23,760 nucleotides of DNA from positions 1-23,760 of the forward strand of contig FN648731.1 of NCBI GenBank assembly GCA_000310025.1, written 5' to 3'. The position numbers and the translations under genes were made by a program. This DNA is from Ectocarpus siliculosus (Eukaryota; Sar; Phaeophyceae; Ectocarpales; Ectocarpaceae). Each line of letters opens with the position of its first letter. Position 1 is the first letter of the stretch. Below are positions 1 through 12,400 of this stretch, piece by piece. The notes beneath the pieces are model-generated. The model made no database searches, was not told the DNA's origin, and worked only from the letters and a program-made list of their open reading frames with translations.

Positions 1-540
1 CTGGGGTAACGGGTTGGATAGGGGGAGGGGGGTCTATTTTCCAGGGGGGGTCGGTTACGGGGGATCGGGCCTAAGTGTAAAAAACTATTGGGGGGGGGAT
101 ACTATTAAGTTATGGTATGGTAAAAAAAAATGGTTAGATGAGTAGTTTCATGTCTATTCGTATTCTTTGGTTTCAGGAATGGAAAAAACATGATTAGTTT
201 AGTATTTTCATGTCTATTGCCAGCTTCGTGTTATCGTATGGTAAAAAATAAAAGGGAGAGAGGCGGGGGGGTCTATTTTCCAGGGGGGTTCGGTTACGGT
301 TTGGGGATCAGTTCTAGGTGTAAGAAGCTATTGGGGGGGGGGGGGTCTAGTTTTATACTATTAAATTATGGTCTGGGGAAAAAAAACTGGGTAGTCTAGT
401 AGTTTCATGTCTATTGCCAGCTTCGTGTTATGGTATGGTAAATAAAAAGTGGTAAGTTCCGTTATTTCATGTCTATATCAGGTTTGTGTACTGGAATGGG
501 CAAAGAAAAGTCGGTAAGTACAATTAGTTCATGTCTAGGG
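1..540. repeat. Diverged minisatellite-like array at the left edge
   Basis: The motif TTCATGTCTA recurs at 147, 207, 404, 466 and 528, with spacings of 60, 197, 62 and 62 bases. It is followed each time by related text (CTATTGCCAGCTTCGTGTTA at two copies, a shorter variant at a third) and an A-rich tract. A second, longer unit is interleaved: a G-run followed by GTCTATTTTCCAGG and TCGGTTACGG occurs near 31-60 and again near 269-297. The array therefore looks like a compound tandem repeat of about 62-bp units carrying a larger inserted unit. It is cut by the window start. G-runs of up to 13 bases (333-345) lie in it. No coding sequence is supported here. Confidence 0.75.
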
Positions 541-3500
541 TTCGATGGCTATTTTACGGCGCGGTGCCACCCGACGCCAACCTGTATTCCGATTTAGGGA
601 ACAACGACAACGGGGGGGGGGGAGAAAGCAGCTTACATGGCACCAAATATGCAGCAGGGATATCCATTTGCCTGAAGCATTGATCTCCCTCAGGCGGGCG
701 CTTCCTTGCTGCCGACTAACGAGAGTGGATGGGAAAATCTTCTCATTATATAGTTTGTTTTGCCTGCACCTGACAAATCGGCCAAGGCGCTCCAAGACCG
801 CGGGAATTTCTTCCATGGCATTCATGGTGGGGTTCGAGGCTGCCATAGGAGGGGATGGGGTCGAGCACAAGAGGAAGCCACTGGACTTCTGAGGTTGATC
901 AGCCGCCTAGCACGCGATTTGGAGTCTTTCAGAAAACGCTTCGAGTGCGAAAATTAACTGTGTCCGGAGGCACGAAACTAGAAATGGTGTGGCCTTTCCC
1001 TGGTCTTATGCCGACCTCTAGCCGATTACATCGAAAGTTGAAGAACCCCTCATATCACGGCCGCATCCTCACTGTACGAGAGAATGGATGGGGACGGAGC
1101 AGCGAGGGAGCATGGGGTAGAGAATACGGAACCGTTACAGATGGGGTAGCCCCCCGGATTGTTAGTTGGTGTGTTGCCGGAGAGAGAACGGCGGGCAAGG
1201 TTGGCATATCGAATTTCGGAACTTGTTTTTATCATGTATGTATGGCACTGGGATGTCGAGCGCCGTGAGAAGGAGTCGGCTCGCAAATCAGATGTGTTTA
1301 TCGTACAAAAATGTTTTTGAGGCAGGAGAGGAGGAGGGGCACATCACCCGGTTTCAGGGACGTTCGAGCATGAGGGGAGACGTGGTGGAATTTGGCCTAG
1401 AGGGGGGCGGGTGGTCTACAGTAGCGACTTGGAGTGGGCGTGGAATAGATCTCGCCTACTGCGGACGGTATGTCAGTCCTACGTAGGATAGAGAGGGATT
1501 GGAGGGGGACATAACTCACATACCTTGGGACGTCGTGCTCTGATAGTAAACAGTGTGGTTGGGCTTGACTCCATAGAGCTGGTTGCTGCCGATGAGGACG
1601 TGTGGCCTTGGCTAGTCATTTGTGTGACACTCTCGCGAAAGAAGCCGAAGATGGAGCCGAAGAAAAACTCGCCCTGGATGAAGTGATCCCTCTCAGAAAA
1701 ACACCGAAGCAGTTCTTGGGCTGCATCGTGTACCCAGAGGGAGTGTACTCGTGAAATAGTGTAGGTACACAATGTGTTGGTGTTGTACGCTTTCCCCCCA
1801 ATCGCTTGCTCTCTCCGATGTCGTCCTGGTAGACGTAAACAGCGAACGTGTGGAAAGGCGAGACTAGGGTTAGGGTTTGAGGTAGGGTGTGGCAAAGGGT
1901 ACTTGGGTGAGATTTGCGCCCTGGGAAGCTCCACCGCTGTTGTTTACATTCCGTGAGAGATGTGTTTAATCTGTTTAAGGTTTTGCTGGTGGGGCTCCTG
2001 CTTTTGACGCGCAACGAGAATTTCGAGCGCTGATGATACCGCTGCAGTCTGCCGGCCCGCCGTCCGGAGGAGGTTCTGAAACATCCACATTCGAGCCTGC
2101 AGCTTTATGCTCGCAGCCATTTTTCTTGCCAAGATTCTTGGCTTGGAAACGTGTAATGCATGAACTTCAAGCCGGCTGTGGTTCACGTTTGATCTTGGGG
2201 CTTTTAGAACAGCGCGGAAGCTAGGCAAAACAGTTGAGCACAAAACCATCCGCGCTTCTCAGGGACACTACGCGCGCCTGGTAAAAAACTGTCATTTGTG
2301 GGTGGATGATAAAAAAACGTAGGACTCCCGGGGGTTTATGAGCAACTCGATATCTCCTGTAGCGTAGCTCCTTCATGATGCCAGCTTTTCCTTTAGGCTA
2401 AGAAGAGCATAGGTTCGATCGTGATCTAAACCACCAGCTGTGGTGTTGCGTTGTCGGGGGCATGTTTGTACGCCAACACCACGGAGTACGGAAAAGCAAA
2501 CGAGAGAGGAGTCAACACACGCGCCAGCTCACGGTACACAAGAAGGCGGCAGGCTGACTCCATCAAGGTTTGCTGAAGACAAAGCCGCTTCTTTCTTCTT
2601 TCCGCCCAACTGTTCTGAGAGCCAGTCTACACCTGTCGGTATACATGTTTGTTCGACGCACCGATCGGGTGGGGCCCCACAGGAGAAACTCTCCACTTCT
2701 CCTCCTCCGGTGATTGCGTTTAATTGTGGTACACGCGAGAGAAGGGCTCAGCAGTCCGTCCTTGTTGTGTGTACACACGACCTAAGACAGCTCCTGGACA
2801 GCCTAAGGGTAGTCCCTGGAAGAACTGAACATATCACCTGATTATGTAGATTCAAAATACTGTAAGTTCAACTCTTTTGGTGACAAGGATGCCCGACGGC
2901 GACCACGGAAAATGCCGCAAAGGAAGTGGTTGATGACTCCAGGCCAGGAGTATTGCAAAAAAAACACAAGAAAACATACACCATATCGTACACACGGGGC
3001 CCGTTCCATCTCAACAGAACAAGTTACGGCCTTCTTGAGCACGCAAAACATTCGACATCGCCCCTAGCGGAGGTCGACAAGCCAACAGACGCGACCCTTT
3101 TCTCCCAAAAATTCGAAGTGTGCTCAAGCCGTTTCCAACGCAAACCATTCCCCTCATGCCGAACAAAATATTTCCACGAAGTGCGTACTTCCAGAACGCG
3201 TTTCCTAAAACGTTGTTGTCGGAGAACTTTCAAAAGGATCTGCGCCGGCCACACCCTTGTACTCCTCTTCCCGCCGTCTAGTCTTTCTCCGCCACAAGTC
3301 TGAGCATTTCGCGGCACTGTCCGGCGAAGAACGCCTTCTGTATCGGCCGGATGACGGGCATGGCTATCTGTGCTTGGAGCGGGTAAGGCGGCCAAAGAAC
3401 ACGCGTAGGAGGGCACTAAACATCAGGACGGGGGCAGCAGCCAGCACTGGTTGGCAAAGAAAAGAGAGCGCTCGGGGTTGAACGCGTGTCAGCGAGAGAC

Positions 3501-4782
3501 GGCAAGACAAGCACCAGGATCCACCTCTCGAGAAAAATCCTTACCGCCGTCCCGCTGCGCTACGAGCCAGCTAGCCGACACGTATTAATCAGACTACGCG
3601 TGCCACCCATATCGCGTTCACTATTGTTTTCAATCTGACTTGCTTCAGATCGCCTCCCTTGGGTGCGGCCAAAAGCGCGTAGGTGCGGGACTCACTCCAC
3701 GGGTAACTTCCGGGTGTGGTTTAACCGCACCGCCGCGCTTTCCGCGAAGCTCCCGGTCGCTCCACCGCTGCTTCTTTGGCACCCAACATATTCGGCGATA
3801 CTGTAAGAACGAAAATCTAATCTGTCGTCCCACCGAAAAAGACGAAAAAAACATTGGAACGTACACGGGCCATTGTCCTCCAGTATACCTACCCAGAGGG
3901 TACCCGGGATGAACGCACCTTCCCCAACACACTTGAGCCCCTTGAGACCGAGTACAGATCCAGCCATACTGTTGAGTCCTGCTCTCGGAACTCAACGCTG
4001 AAGCGCTCTTCTCCCTCAATGAGGTGGCCTACGACGGTAGAAAAACCCAGGCTGGAGAATCTCCCTTTCCCCTGTGTCGGGAAAAGCGGACGGCAATGCG
4101 TTACGCCGTGTTCTGATCCTCACAGAGAAAGGCGGAAAATTATCCTTGCGCACCGCTGTTTTGTAAAATGAGTGCGCTTCTGTCAAAAACAAAGACGTGA
4201 AAAGAAGGGTAATTTTTCAAGACGAGTATCAACCCAGCGTTTAAGCACGCGTGAACAAACAAACTACGACGTGATCGGCTGGCATTTCGACGTCGGCACT
4301 TGGTTCATCGGCTCAGCGCGTAGATGCAAACAGGCCGGTACCCAATCAGATACTGGAGGTTCCATCCAAAGCAATTCGTAGTCTGCCCTGTATCACCTTG
4401 ACGGACCCCCCTCCCCTGACATCTTCCACACTGCAAAGAAACGTGCGTGATGATGAAACATCGCCCCTCACCAGCGAACGAGGGAGTTCCCTGTCCCAGT
4501 GGGCGTACACGAGCCGGCAAGGGTTGGCAGACCACAGTACGCCGTAGCACTTCACCACAGTCAGCAGACCCATTCCCTCCTTCCATCGCCTTGAGTCTGG
4601 AGGTGCACCCAATTCATGGACGTGCGTAGGTGCACGACAGACGCGGAAAAGACGTGTGGGCGAGGAGGAAAAGGGGGGGTTCTGTCCGAATGAGCACGTC
4701 GTTCCCTATGCCATGTCCCATACGCGCGCTCGTTCGTGTGTGGATGTCATGTCCGGTTTGCACTAAGAACGGGTGTGAACGC
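541..4782. other. Unassigned region, no recognisable gene
   Basis: Many open frames of 60-150 codons lie on both strands, as expected by chance in moderately GC-rich DNA, and none resembles a protein family I know. The best weak exon candidate is on the minus strand, roughly 1616 to 1523. One frame there reads HVLIGSNQLYGVKPNHTVYY and ends at a good donor, GTATGTGAG. A competing open frame over the same bases (ending RARRPK at the same donor) makes it impossible to choose. A minus-strand piece near 870-760 (frame containing NAMEEIPAVLERLGR) is another weak candidate. I assign no function to either. Confidence 0.4.
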
Positions 4783-5038
4783 TGGCAATTACCGTAAGAG
4801 TCGGAGAGATGGCACCCCCGTGTTAGAGTTTTTGTATAGCGTATTTCTCCACAACCAGGGGGGTACTACTGCCGAAAAGGGGAGTTTTGGAAACATCTCG
4901 TCGAGGGCTTTCCGGAGAGGTATCGGTTGGTGTTCACACCCTCCTGGTTGTCCTTGACAGTTGTGGAGAAATACGCTGTACAAAAACGCTAACACGGGGG
5001 TGCCATCTCTCCGACTCTTACGGTATTGATATTGCTGG
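4783..5038. mobile_element. Foldback (MITE-like) inverted-repeat element
   Basis: Two 66-base arms, 4790-4855 and 4960-5025, are reverse complements with only about two mismatches. They start TACCGTAAGAGTCGGAGAGA on the left. Weaker similarity continues outward with small gaps (CTGGCAAT on the left against the complement of ATTGCTGG on the right), so the true ends are probably near 4783 and 5038. A nested inverted match (ACAACCAGG near 4851 against CCTGGTTGT near 4943) lets the element fold in a second register. The 104-base centre has no credible coding frame. This is the architecture of a short non-autonomous terminal-inverted-repeat or foldback element. I could not define a clean target-site duplication. 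Confidence 0.8.
4871..4907 (+). repeat. Dispersed 37-bp repeat core, copy 1
   Basis: This stretch in the loop of the foldback element matches 21424-21460 at about 32 of 37 positions without gaps. The best conserved part is GGAAACATCTCGTCGAG. Having one copy inside a foldback element and one in an intron of the IspD gene suggests a dispersed repeat family. Confidence 0.65.
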
Positions 5039-7121
5039 TGTCGGCCTGTTGCTACAAAAAGCTTGATGTAGAGGGTCAATGTGTCGACTTCTCCGTCCCG
5101 TAAAGCTGGAGAAAACGAATTTGCGGCGAAGGTAGTGCAGATGTCAACGGTGGAACATGGATTAAGTTCCAAGCCTGGACTAGACATGCGAACATGTTAC
5201 TATAAAAACGTGGCAGTACCCAACCACACCAAGGGACTGGGGAGCAATAAAAGGGCGAGATACGCACTAAACAGTTTCAAATGCCGAACTTTGTCCGCAT
5301 GAACGGCCGCACGCTATTGGCATCGCAATGACTTCTAAGCCATCCTCCACACGTTTGACTACCGCTACCGCCGTGTATCATCAGCATGACTATTGACGCA
5401 GCAGAGTCTGGCTACTGTTTGGCGAACCTTGCAGAGAGTCTACGAAAACCAAACAATACATGACCCCTTTTCAGCTCCCGTCAGGAAGCGTTGGCCCTAC
5501 ACTCTCACTTATTATTACTGTTATTCTTGGCTCGGGTTTCTGCTGGTGATCCTCTCGTCGCCCCGCCTGCTGCAAGCATGCCGGGCTCGGTAAAACACGT
5601 AACACGAGGGGTGCGGAAGCACAGGGCAACCGCGCCCCCCCACCCACACAACAGGGATAGATAACGAGAAAACGGGTGAAAGTCGTGGCCTCGATCCCTT
5701 GTTCACGTTACTTTCTTGCCCTGCGAGCGCCAACGTGAAATTACCTTGCTCGGCAACCTCCATGCTGGCCCATTGAAGACGGTTGACTATCCCCCTTTCT
5801 CTTAGCCCCACTCGCACGGCTCTGTCATAAACCTTCACATGGCGGAGCGGGCAGATAGGACGATATGCGAAACTAAATGAGTTTTAGGAGGGGGGGGGGG
5901 GGGTATTTGCGCCGCGCCTTCCCCTGTAGGTTTCCGCTGCGCCTGCCCAGTCTAAAAAACGACACGATTTAGATATGTGTAACCGGACCACAAGCTGCAT
6001 CTCTCACGGTCAAAAAGATTTCGTCATGTTCCCTGCCATTGCGTTCAATAATAAAATAGGCAGAGGTAAGCTGCTGCTTGCGAAAAGAAATATAATTACG
6101 TCGGATAGAACGTCTTGTCCGGCATACATGTGAGGACTAATTTCTCGCCTTTGACCCAGTGCCCAAGAGCTGCCGTCGAGCGTTGACTCTGAAGCCTTTG
6201 GGAACAACTAGCGTGGAGGACGGCGTGCACAGCGGCGGTTGAACCGCGGTGATGCCCACGTGGTCGTGGTTGAAGGACCGGGTGGCGATCTCAGATAGAA
6301 ACCCTGCGGTCGCGGGGCAGGCCGGGTCAAAAGACCCGGGAGCAACAACATCGGAGAAGACAGATATCGATTGACTCCGCGAGAAAAATCTTTCCCGTCT
6401 TTCTCAGTGCCCTATCTAAAACGGCTGAACAACAACTTCTACGGTAGTCTTGTCTACGGAATCAAGAAGTAGGCTATAAACAAGGGCGAAACTGCTGTTG
6501 ATGGAGAGAAGTGTGTTGTGCGGATCATCCGCTCCTCATCTACGTAAAATGACGGTCAGAGCAAGAATAATCAACATCGGAGAGGAGCGTGCATGTTGAA
6601 CGAACGCACTCATTCATCAGGATCAGGCCTTGTGAGTTTTACAAACGTCGGAGCAACTCTTCGCCTGTGTGCACGCTATTTCCATGGAACCTGATTGTCC
6701 TTGCCTGACAAAGGCAGGTGATAGTCTACTCCACGGTATGCCTATTACTGTTGTAGAATGCTTGCAGCTGTTGTCATGTTCGTCATGTTGCTCGTTCTTC
6801 TGTACTACGGAGTATTTGTGAAGGAGGCCGAGAGCTGTGCTATGCTATGAAGAATGATCCGAAGACTGAGCCTCGCGAGCAAAAATCACGGTGTTGCCTG
6901 AAGCTAATCCAATCAGACGCTACACACGTGATGAAGCGAGGCGCTGGTCGGTCACACAGAAGGCCATCTCTTATTCACCCACCAGTCAAAGCCGTTTCGG
7001 AGTGTTTGAAGATCAAGCGTAGACTTGGCAACCATGCCGTCCGGCCATGAAGCTTGGCATCTGCAACATGAGCTGCCACCAGGCAAAGGGAGCCCACAGC
7101 AAGCCACGTCGGTGTCCACAT
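5039..7121. other. Unassigned region, no recognisable gene
   Basis: No protein family could be recognised on either strand. A run of 14 G lies at 5890-5903. A weak minus-strand candidate exon spans about 6303 to 6137. It begins after a CAG acceptor, reads FLSEIATRSFNHDHVGITAV and continues to a TAG stop. It has protein-like composition but no identifiable homology or partner exon. The sequence around 6330-6347 has a short hairpin (GGTC-AAAA-GACC). Confidence 0.35.
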
Positions 7122-7240
7122 GGAAGGGGGGAGAGAGAAGGGGAGAGGAAGACGGAGAAAGAGGGAGAGACAGCCAGCTAGGGAGCAGCAGGAGGGAGGA
7201 GGGACGAGGGACGAGAAGAGAGGCTTGGGAAAAGGCGGAG
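7122..7240 (+). repeat. Polypurine (G/A-rich) tract
   Basis: The plus strand is almost entirely purine for about 120 bases, built from GGGAGA, GGAGGA and GACGAGG words, with a short interruption (CAGCCAGCTA) near 7171-7180. In one frame it would encode a low-complexity Arg/Glu/Gly stretch leading into SSVDEGDSPAVPSLKPRR before a T-run at 7350. That frame could belong to an exon, but I cannot support it. Confidence 0.7.
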
Positions 7241-9486
7241 ATTTGGAGTTCCACGAGGTGGTCGTCGGTGGACGAAGGTGACAGTCCCGCCGTGCCGTCG
7301 CTGAAGCCGCGGAGGCTGCTTATTTCGCCCGTGTTTGTCAGTTACATTTTTTTTTTTTTATGTTTTGTTTCTACGTGAGCCCCAAAGCGCGCATAAATAT
7401 GTTTGTGGGATCCTTTGACAAAATAAGAGCGGACACCTTATTCGGTTGGAACTGGGATGAGCGGTCGTGTTGCGGCTGAAGAGAATTGTAAAGTTCGCCT
7501 CGGAGGTGCCGGAGAATGATGTTGCCGACACGGACGACCCACAACCGAGTAGTCTAAATGAGGTTAACCATCGATTGATTGTCAATCAACCCTTGACGGT
7601 TTTTCATGTCGATTATTACATGCGGTTCCAGGCTACGTTTTCGTTTGGTGTGCTTTATGTTCTGTGCTCGCGCGCCTAGTTGCCCCTCCTGCCCGTCAGG
7701 TCCTCCCTTCCTTCATTGAGCACACAAGTGCGGGACAAGGGGGGTGATGCCGCCTGCTGTAGTCGAATTGTAGTGTGTGGGCGTGTAGTTCAGTTGTGAG
7801 CACGCAAACGTGCTGCAGGGATTGTAGGTGTACCTCCTCGGGCTTGTGTACCCTTTTCTTGCTAATAGTGTGCGTGTTCTTTAGATCTTCTGATGATGGC
7901 TTTAGCATTTTTGTGACCACGGGCCGAGTCTTTGCTAGATTTTGGGATTAGCAACTGACACGAGTTTAATGTGAAGAAAAACAACAAGAACAACAAACAA
8001 CAACAACACTCGACCGGTCGGTCCGTTGATGCGATTCGTTTGTAGTTTTTCCCTTCGCGTGTCATCGTCTTTTCGGCTCGGATATTATTTTATTTTTATT
8101 TTTATTAATATGACACAACGAAACCATCTCTATCATAGAAAAGAGTCTGAGATAGATTAGCAATGGATTCATAGCCTTTGTCTTTTTTAGCACCCCGCGC
8201 CGCCTTTTTCCCGGTTTTATCCGCCGACTTTGCCGTCCCCGGCTACTTTGTTTGCCCCTCCCTTCCTTTTGCTAGTGTATTGAGAGATGCGAGTGAGGGA
8301 TTTCAGTTGCCGCATCTTCGATCTCTCTCCCCTCAACCTCTTCAAGGTTTCCTCATGTTTCTGCAACTTTAAACCACTAATGGTGTGTAGGCTTTCTTAT
8401 GCAATTTGGCCTTACAGTAGCCCCGTCATAGATCGTGACCACGCCGTCGTCAGGTATTATTTCGTTCGACGCCATGCATTATTGCGGCCTTATGCCGACT
8501 CATATGCCGTTCTGATCAGCGTGATATCGGGTCTCATCGTGTGCAACTAACGGCGATTGCCCACGACTTTCTTGGAGTCTGGCTGCACGGTGTGCGTGCG
8601 AAAGGATAGAAAAGAGATAATCAAGGACCACCACCGAAGAGAAGCAGCAACAACCCGCATTAGATGTCTGTGCTCGGACTTAATCGCGTCATCTTCTTCG
8701 AAGTACTAAAACAAAAACAATTAGGGAAACAGCCGTGGACACACGGCAACCTAATCGCCATCGTGTACTTCTACTCGCGAAACAAGCGTACGAACACAAA
8801 CCAAGGAGTTTCGCAACACTCGCTGCGTCGGGCGAACAACCCCCCATGGCCACATCCACGACACGTAAACGGGGAACACAAGGGCGGCGTTGTAGCACCT
8901 AACCGTTTTGGTTTGCTCGTGCCAGACATCTTTACACATGGCGGGAAAACCGCCGCTCGCCTGCTCCCGGACCCGGTTTGTTTACCACGTCCCTAAAACA
9001 AATACCTTCGGGAACGCCACAAATAAAACCCAACACGACGAAGGCTTGACCAAAAATGGCAGATTCCAGAAGTCCCACTCCGAAGCATCTTATTGTGGCC
9101 GAGGCTCGTTTCTTTGCAGGGTGACCAACCGCGCTTTTATATAATCTTAGGATAGAATCCCTAGCTGAACACCTGTGCATACGGTCGCTATGTTCGAATC
9201 CCGATGTTTCCAACTCAGGAGTTCTTTAACGATGGCGTCATATTTTCTACATGATGTACTAACGGCGCTATAACCGAGGCTCGAGATCACTTCACCACAG
9301 ACGAACGACCGATATCAAGGTATGGTATCATCCCAATCCCGTGCAGGGGAATGGGTGAGGAGGGGTACAGCAAGAAAAGGGGAGGAAAACTCTTCAGCAC
9401 GCTGCTGTTAAACAACACACGCAAAACTGGCCCGCGTTCGGCCAGGCGGGAGAGAGAATGTATGTGCCCTTCGGAAGGTGGTACGC
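7241..9486. other. Unassigned region downstream of the GDH-like gene
   Basis: Nothing is recognisable as a gene. The part nearest 9486 must hold the 3' untranslated region of the minus-strand GDH-like gene, but no polyadenylation signal stands out close to its stop codon. A CAACAA-rich stretch lies at 7974-8009 and a T-rich, A/T-only stretch near 8085-8110. A plus-strand open segment around 7470-7560 (frame containing KRIVKFASEVPENDVADTDD) is the most protein-like piece and remains unassigned. Confidence 0.35.
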
Positions 9487-12400
9487 TTAGACGGCGCCGT
9501 GAGCCATCATTGCTCTTCCTACTCGAAGGAAACCCGCTATGGTGCACCCCTTGTCAAGGTTTCCTTGTTGGTTGAACTCCCTGGCAACCGATGACGCCAC
9601 CTCGTAGACCTCGTCCATCTGGGAAAGGCGGGAATGGGCGAGCGCGGGGGGAAGGTGCACTCATAGTCGTGCATGCCGTAGTCGTTAGGCCATTGACCTC
9701 GCATCCCTACAAAGCCGGGACGGAGCACTCCGGGTTCTCACCGGATCAGGCTCTCACATCACCAAGCGCGAAGCGCCGTGAGGTACTCGGCGAGTCGCAT
9801 GAAAGGTGGGGGGGGGGTATTGACTTTGTGCCTAAAATGCTATTCTGCACCATTTACATTTCGTGTCCAGGTATTGATTTCGCTGAGGTGCCAATACTGA
9901 CGCGAGCCACTACTGACGCGATTGGGACATTCGATGCTATTGACACTACTGACGCAACCAAGACGATACGACGTCAACGGCATTGATGCTTGTAAATCGT
10001 CACGCAGGAACGTAAGCGTCAGTCAAAATCGATGCCACGCAGACTCCATCGAAAACGCGACATGGGCGTTGTTATTCCACGGCTCCAAAATCGAAGATGA
10101 GGAGAGGATACAGCTGTAACGGAGAAGTAGATTGTGAACATAGAAGCAAGTTCAAACACAGCGAGGGCTCTGATTGGCAAACAAAAAAAAAAAAAGAGAG
10201 AGAAAGCAAAGCGTGTTGCACGCCTATGTCATCGGTGGAAGGGTGCGCTCCCGGAGGGGCATGACTTCAATGAAGGGTTGAAATGCAGCTAAATCGTATG
10301 TTCGAATAGGAGACTCTTGGCACAGGACCAACTCAGAGCAGTATTCTACAGTAGTGCAAAAACCGCCCTCGATCCTACCTTCTTCTCGAGCCTGTCGTCT
10401 ATGGTCTCTCCGGGCTGAAGAGGGTTGCGGTCTAACTCCCTTCCCCCGCTGATGGCGGCGCCAATCATGGTCCCGCGGTACGGCACGTGGAAAATCCCGT
10501 TCTTCTTGAGAACCTGAGAAACCGTTCAAGAAAAGACGAAGTCGGACGACGAAGTCGGGGCGTGAGAGAGCAGGCAGCGGCCCGAGTTGAGCGTTTCCTC
10601 GAGGAAGCGTCGAGGGTTTGTGCAGGAGAGCACACGAGGTTGAAAGGGCCATGCGATCTTGGTAAGACAAGAGAGGATTGACCAGGATGTCGAAGAGCGT
10701 CTCTGGGTGTTTCTCACGCGTGTCCCAGAACGGAGGCGTGTTTCTCGACAATCTCGCGGCAACAATCGCTCTGGACCGCTAAAGCAATCGAGCCAAGTCA
10801 CTTTGGAGCGGCCTAAACCTGAGCTGTCCCTGGGTTGTTTTTTGTGTCCAATACTTGGTTTGTTGTCAAAATCGCAATACATCGAATAAGCACCATCATT
10901 TCGCCGCTGCCAAGTATCCGATTGCGGTAACGCCCATTCCGTCATGTTCAGAAGCACCATGCTAAGGCAACCTTTCGACTCTCGTCACACTCTCGTCACA
11001 CAGCAAGACAAGACAAGTCCAGTCCACCTTTGAACCCTGGTCTGAATGAACCCTAACTCTACGTATACCCAAACACAACCGGGTCACGTAAGGGCAGCGC
11101 AATGTGCATGCAGTAGGTGTTTTGGCGGGCTTGTACTGGGGTTACGTGCCAGCGTGAGGTGGCATCGTGTTCCGACATGGGGACCACCAATTTCCACCAG
11201 TTTCAACCAAGCGGTACAAAGCTGCTGATCATTCTCTCGGTTGTGTGAAATCACCGTTGCAATTCCTTCCAACGCACACGTGCGATAATTCTGTTCTGAG
11301 TCGCATACCCGTTGGTCTCAAACTGGCGTCTATGAGCGGAGACGACGACGAGGACGACAACGAAACAACAACGACAACAAAGTTAAGGCTCAATGTGGTA
11401 TTTTATCCATGAGAGAGGACGAACATGAACCACCACCAACAACAACAACAACAACCATAGCAACAGCAGCAGTAGCATACGTCCACACCTCAGCCGCAGC
11501 CGTCGACACGGGCCGGTACCCCCCGTCAACGACGGTCTTGCAGCCGCTCGCGACCAGCGCATTTGCCTCCACTTCGGTAAGCTCGTTGGAGGTCCTGCAG
11601 AGGAATGCCACGTCTGCCGGTGCGTCAAACACCGACTGCGGCTCGTTGTACTTTGCGGAGGGGGAAGCGACGATGTACCTGACGGCAAGAGAACACAATA
11701 AAAGACGAGGCAAGACAAGTCAAAACGCCGTTGTCGCTGCTGGTAGTGGGTGCGACACCAGCAGCGTGGGCCTGATTTCCCTGTTCAAATGCGTACCTCA
11801 GGAAAAACTATGATACCTATTAATAGTCATGGGACAACTCTGGAAACGAGTGTCGGACGAAAAACAAGGAAAAGGACGCTGGTCTGGCCAGATCAACGCC
11901 ACCGCAAGGTGGTGGTACGGATACACAATATGGGAGTTTGATATTTCTTGGCGAGCAGTGATACCGGAATACACCGTATGTAGTTCGTTTTCGGTGCCGG
12001 GCTGATCCTGGCATGGGGTCGATCAATCTCAGGGTTGGATTGGAAGCCAACATTGATCGTGGGTCGGCGTGTGGGTGCACTGCCACCCGCGGTGAACACC
12101 GGTGTCAGCAGCAATGCGATCAACACGGGTCAAGAGGACGGCGCAAGTACCATCGGCTTCCGGATGATCATGCTGAAAAAGAGCATGTGATTGGGAATGC
12201 TACCGCAGCTCAACCCAACAACAATGGCTATGACGTGCACTTCAAGGAGATAGTGCATGCAGATCACGTCGGGCTTTCCATATGTTCCGGACCAAATTCA
12301 CCCATTCTAGATCGTCAAACGAGCCCCCTTGGGGTCCCGTGTGCAGCCATCACAGCAGCGATGATAAGAGTGGGGGCCTCACCTTCCAACTCGTGCTCCT

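Noticed and set aside
2762-2781. Near-palindrome GTTGTGTGTACACACGAC
   Set aside because: It is a short isolated GT/AC-rich palindrome with no second copy or gene context, so it is not treated as a site.
9180-9215. tRNA-like B-box GTTCGAATCCCG on the plus strand
   Set aside because: The bases on each side cannot form a T-stem and there is no acceptor stem or A-box at the right distance.
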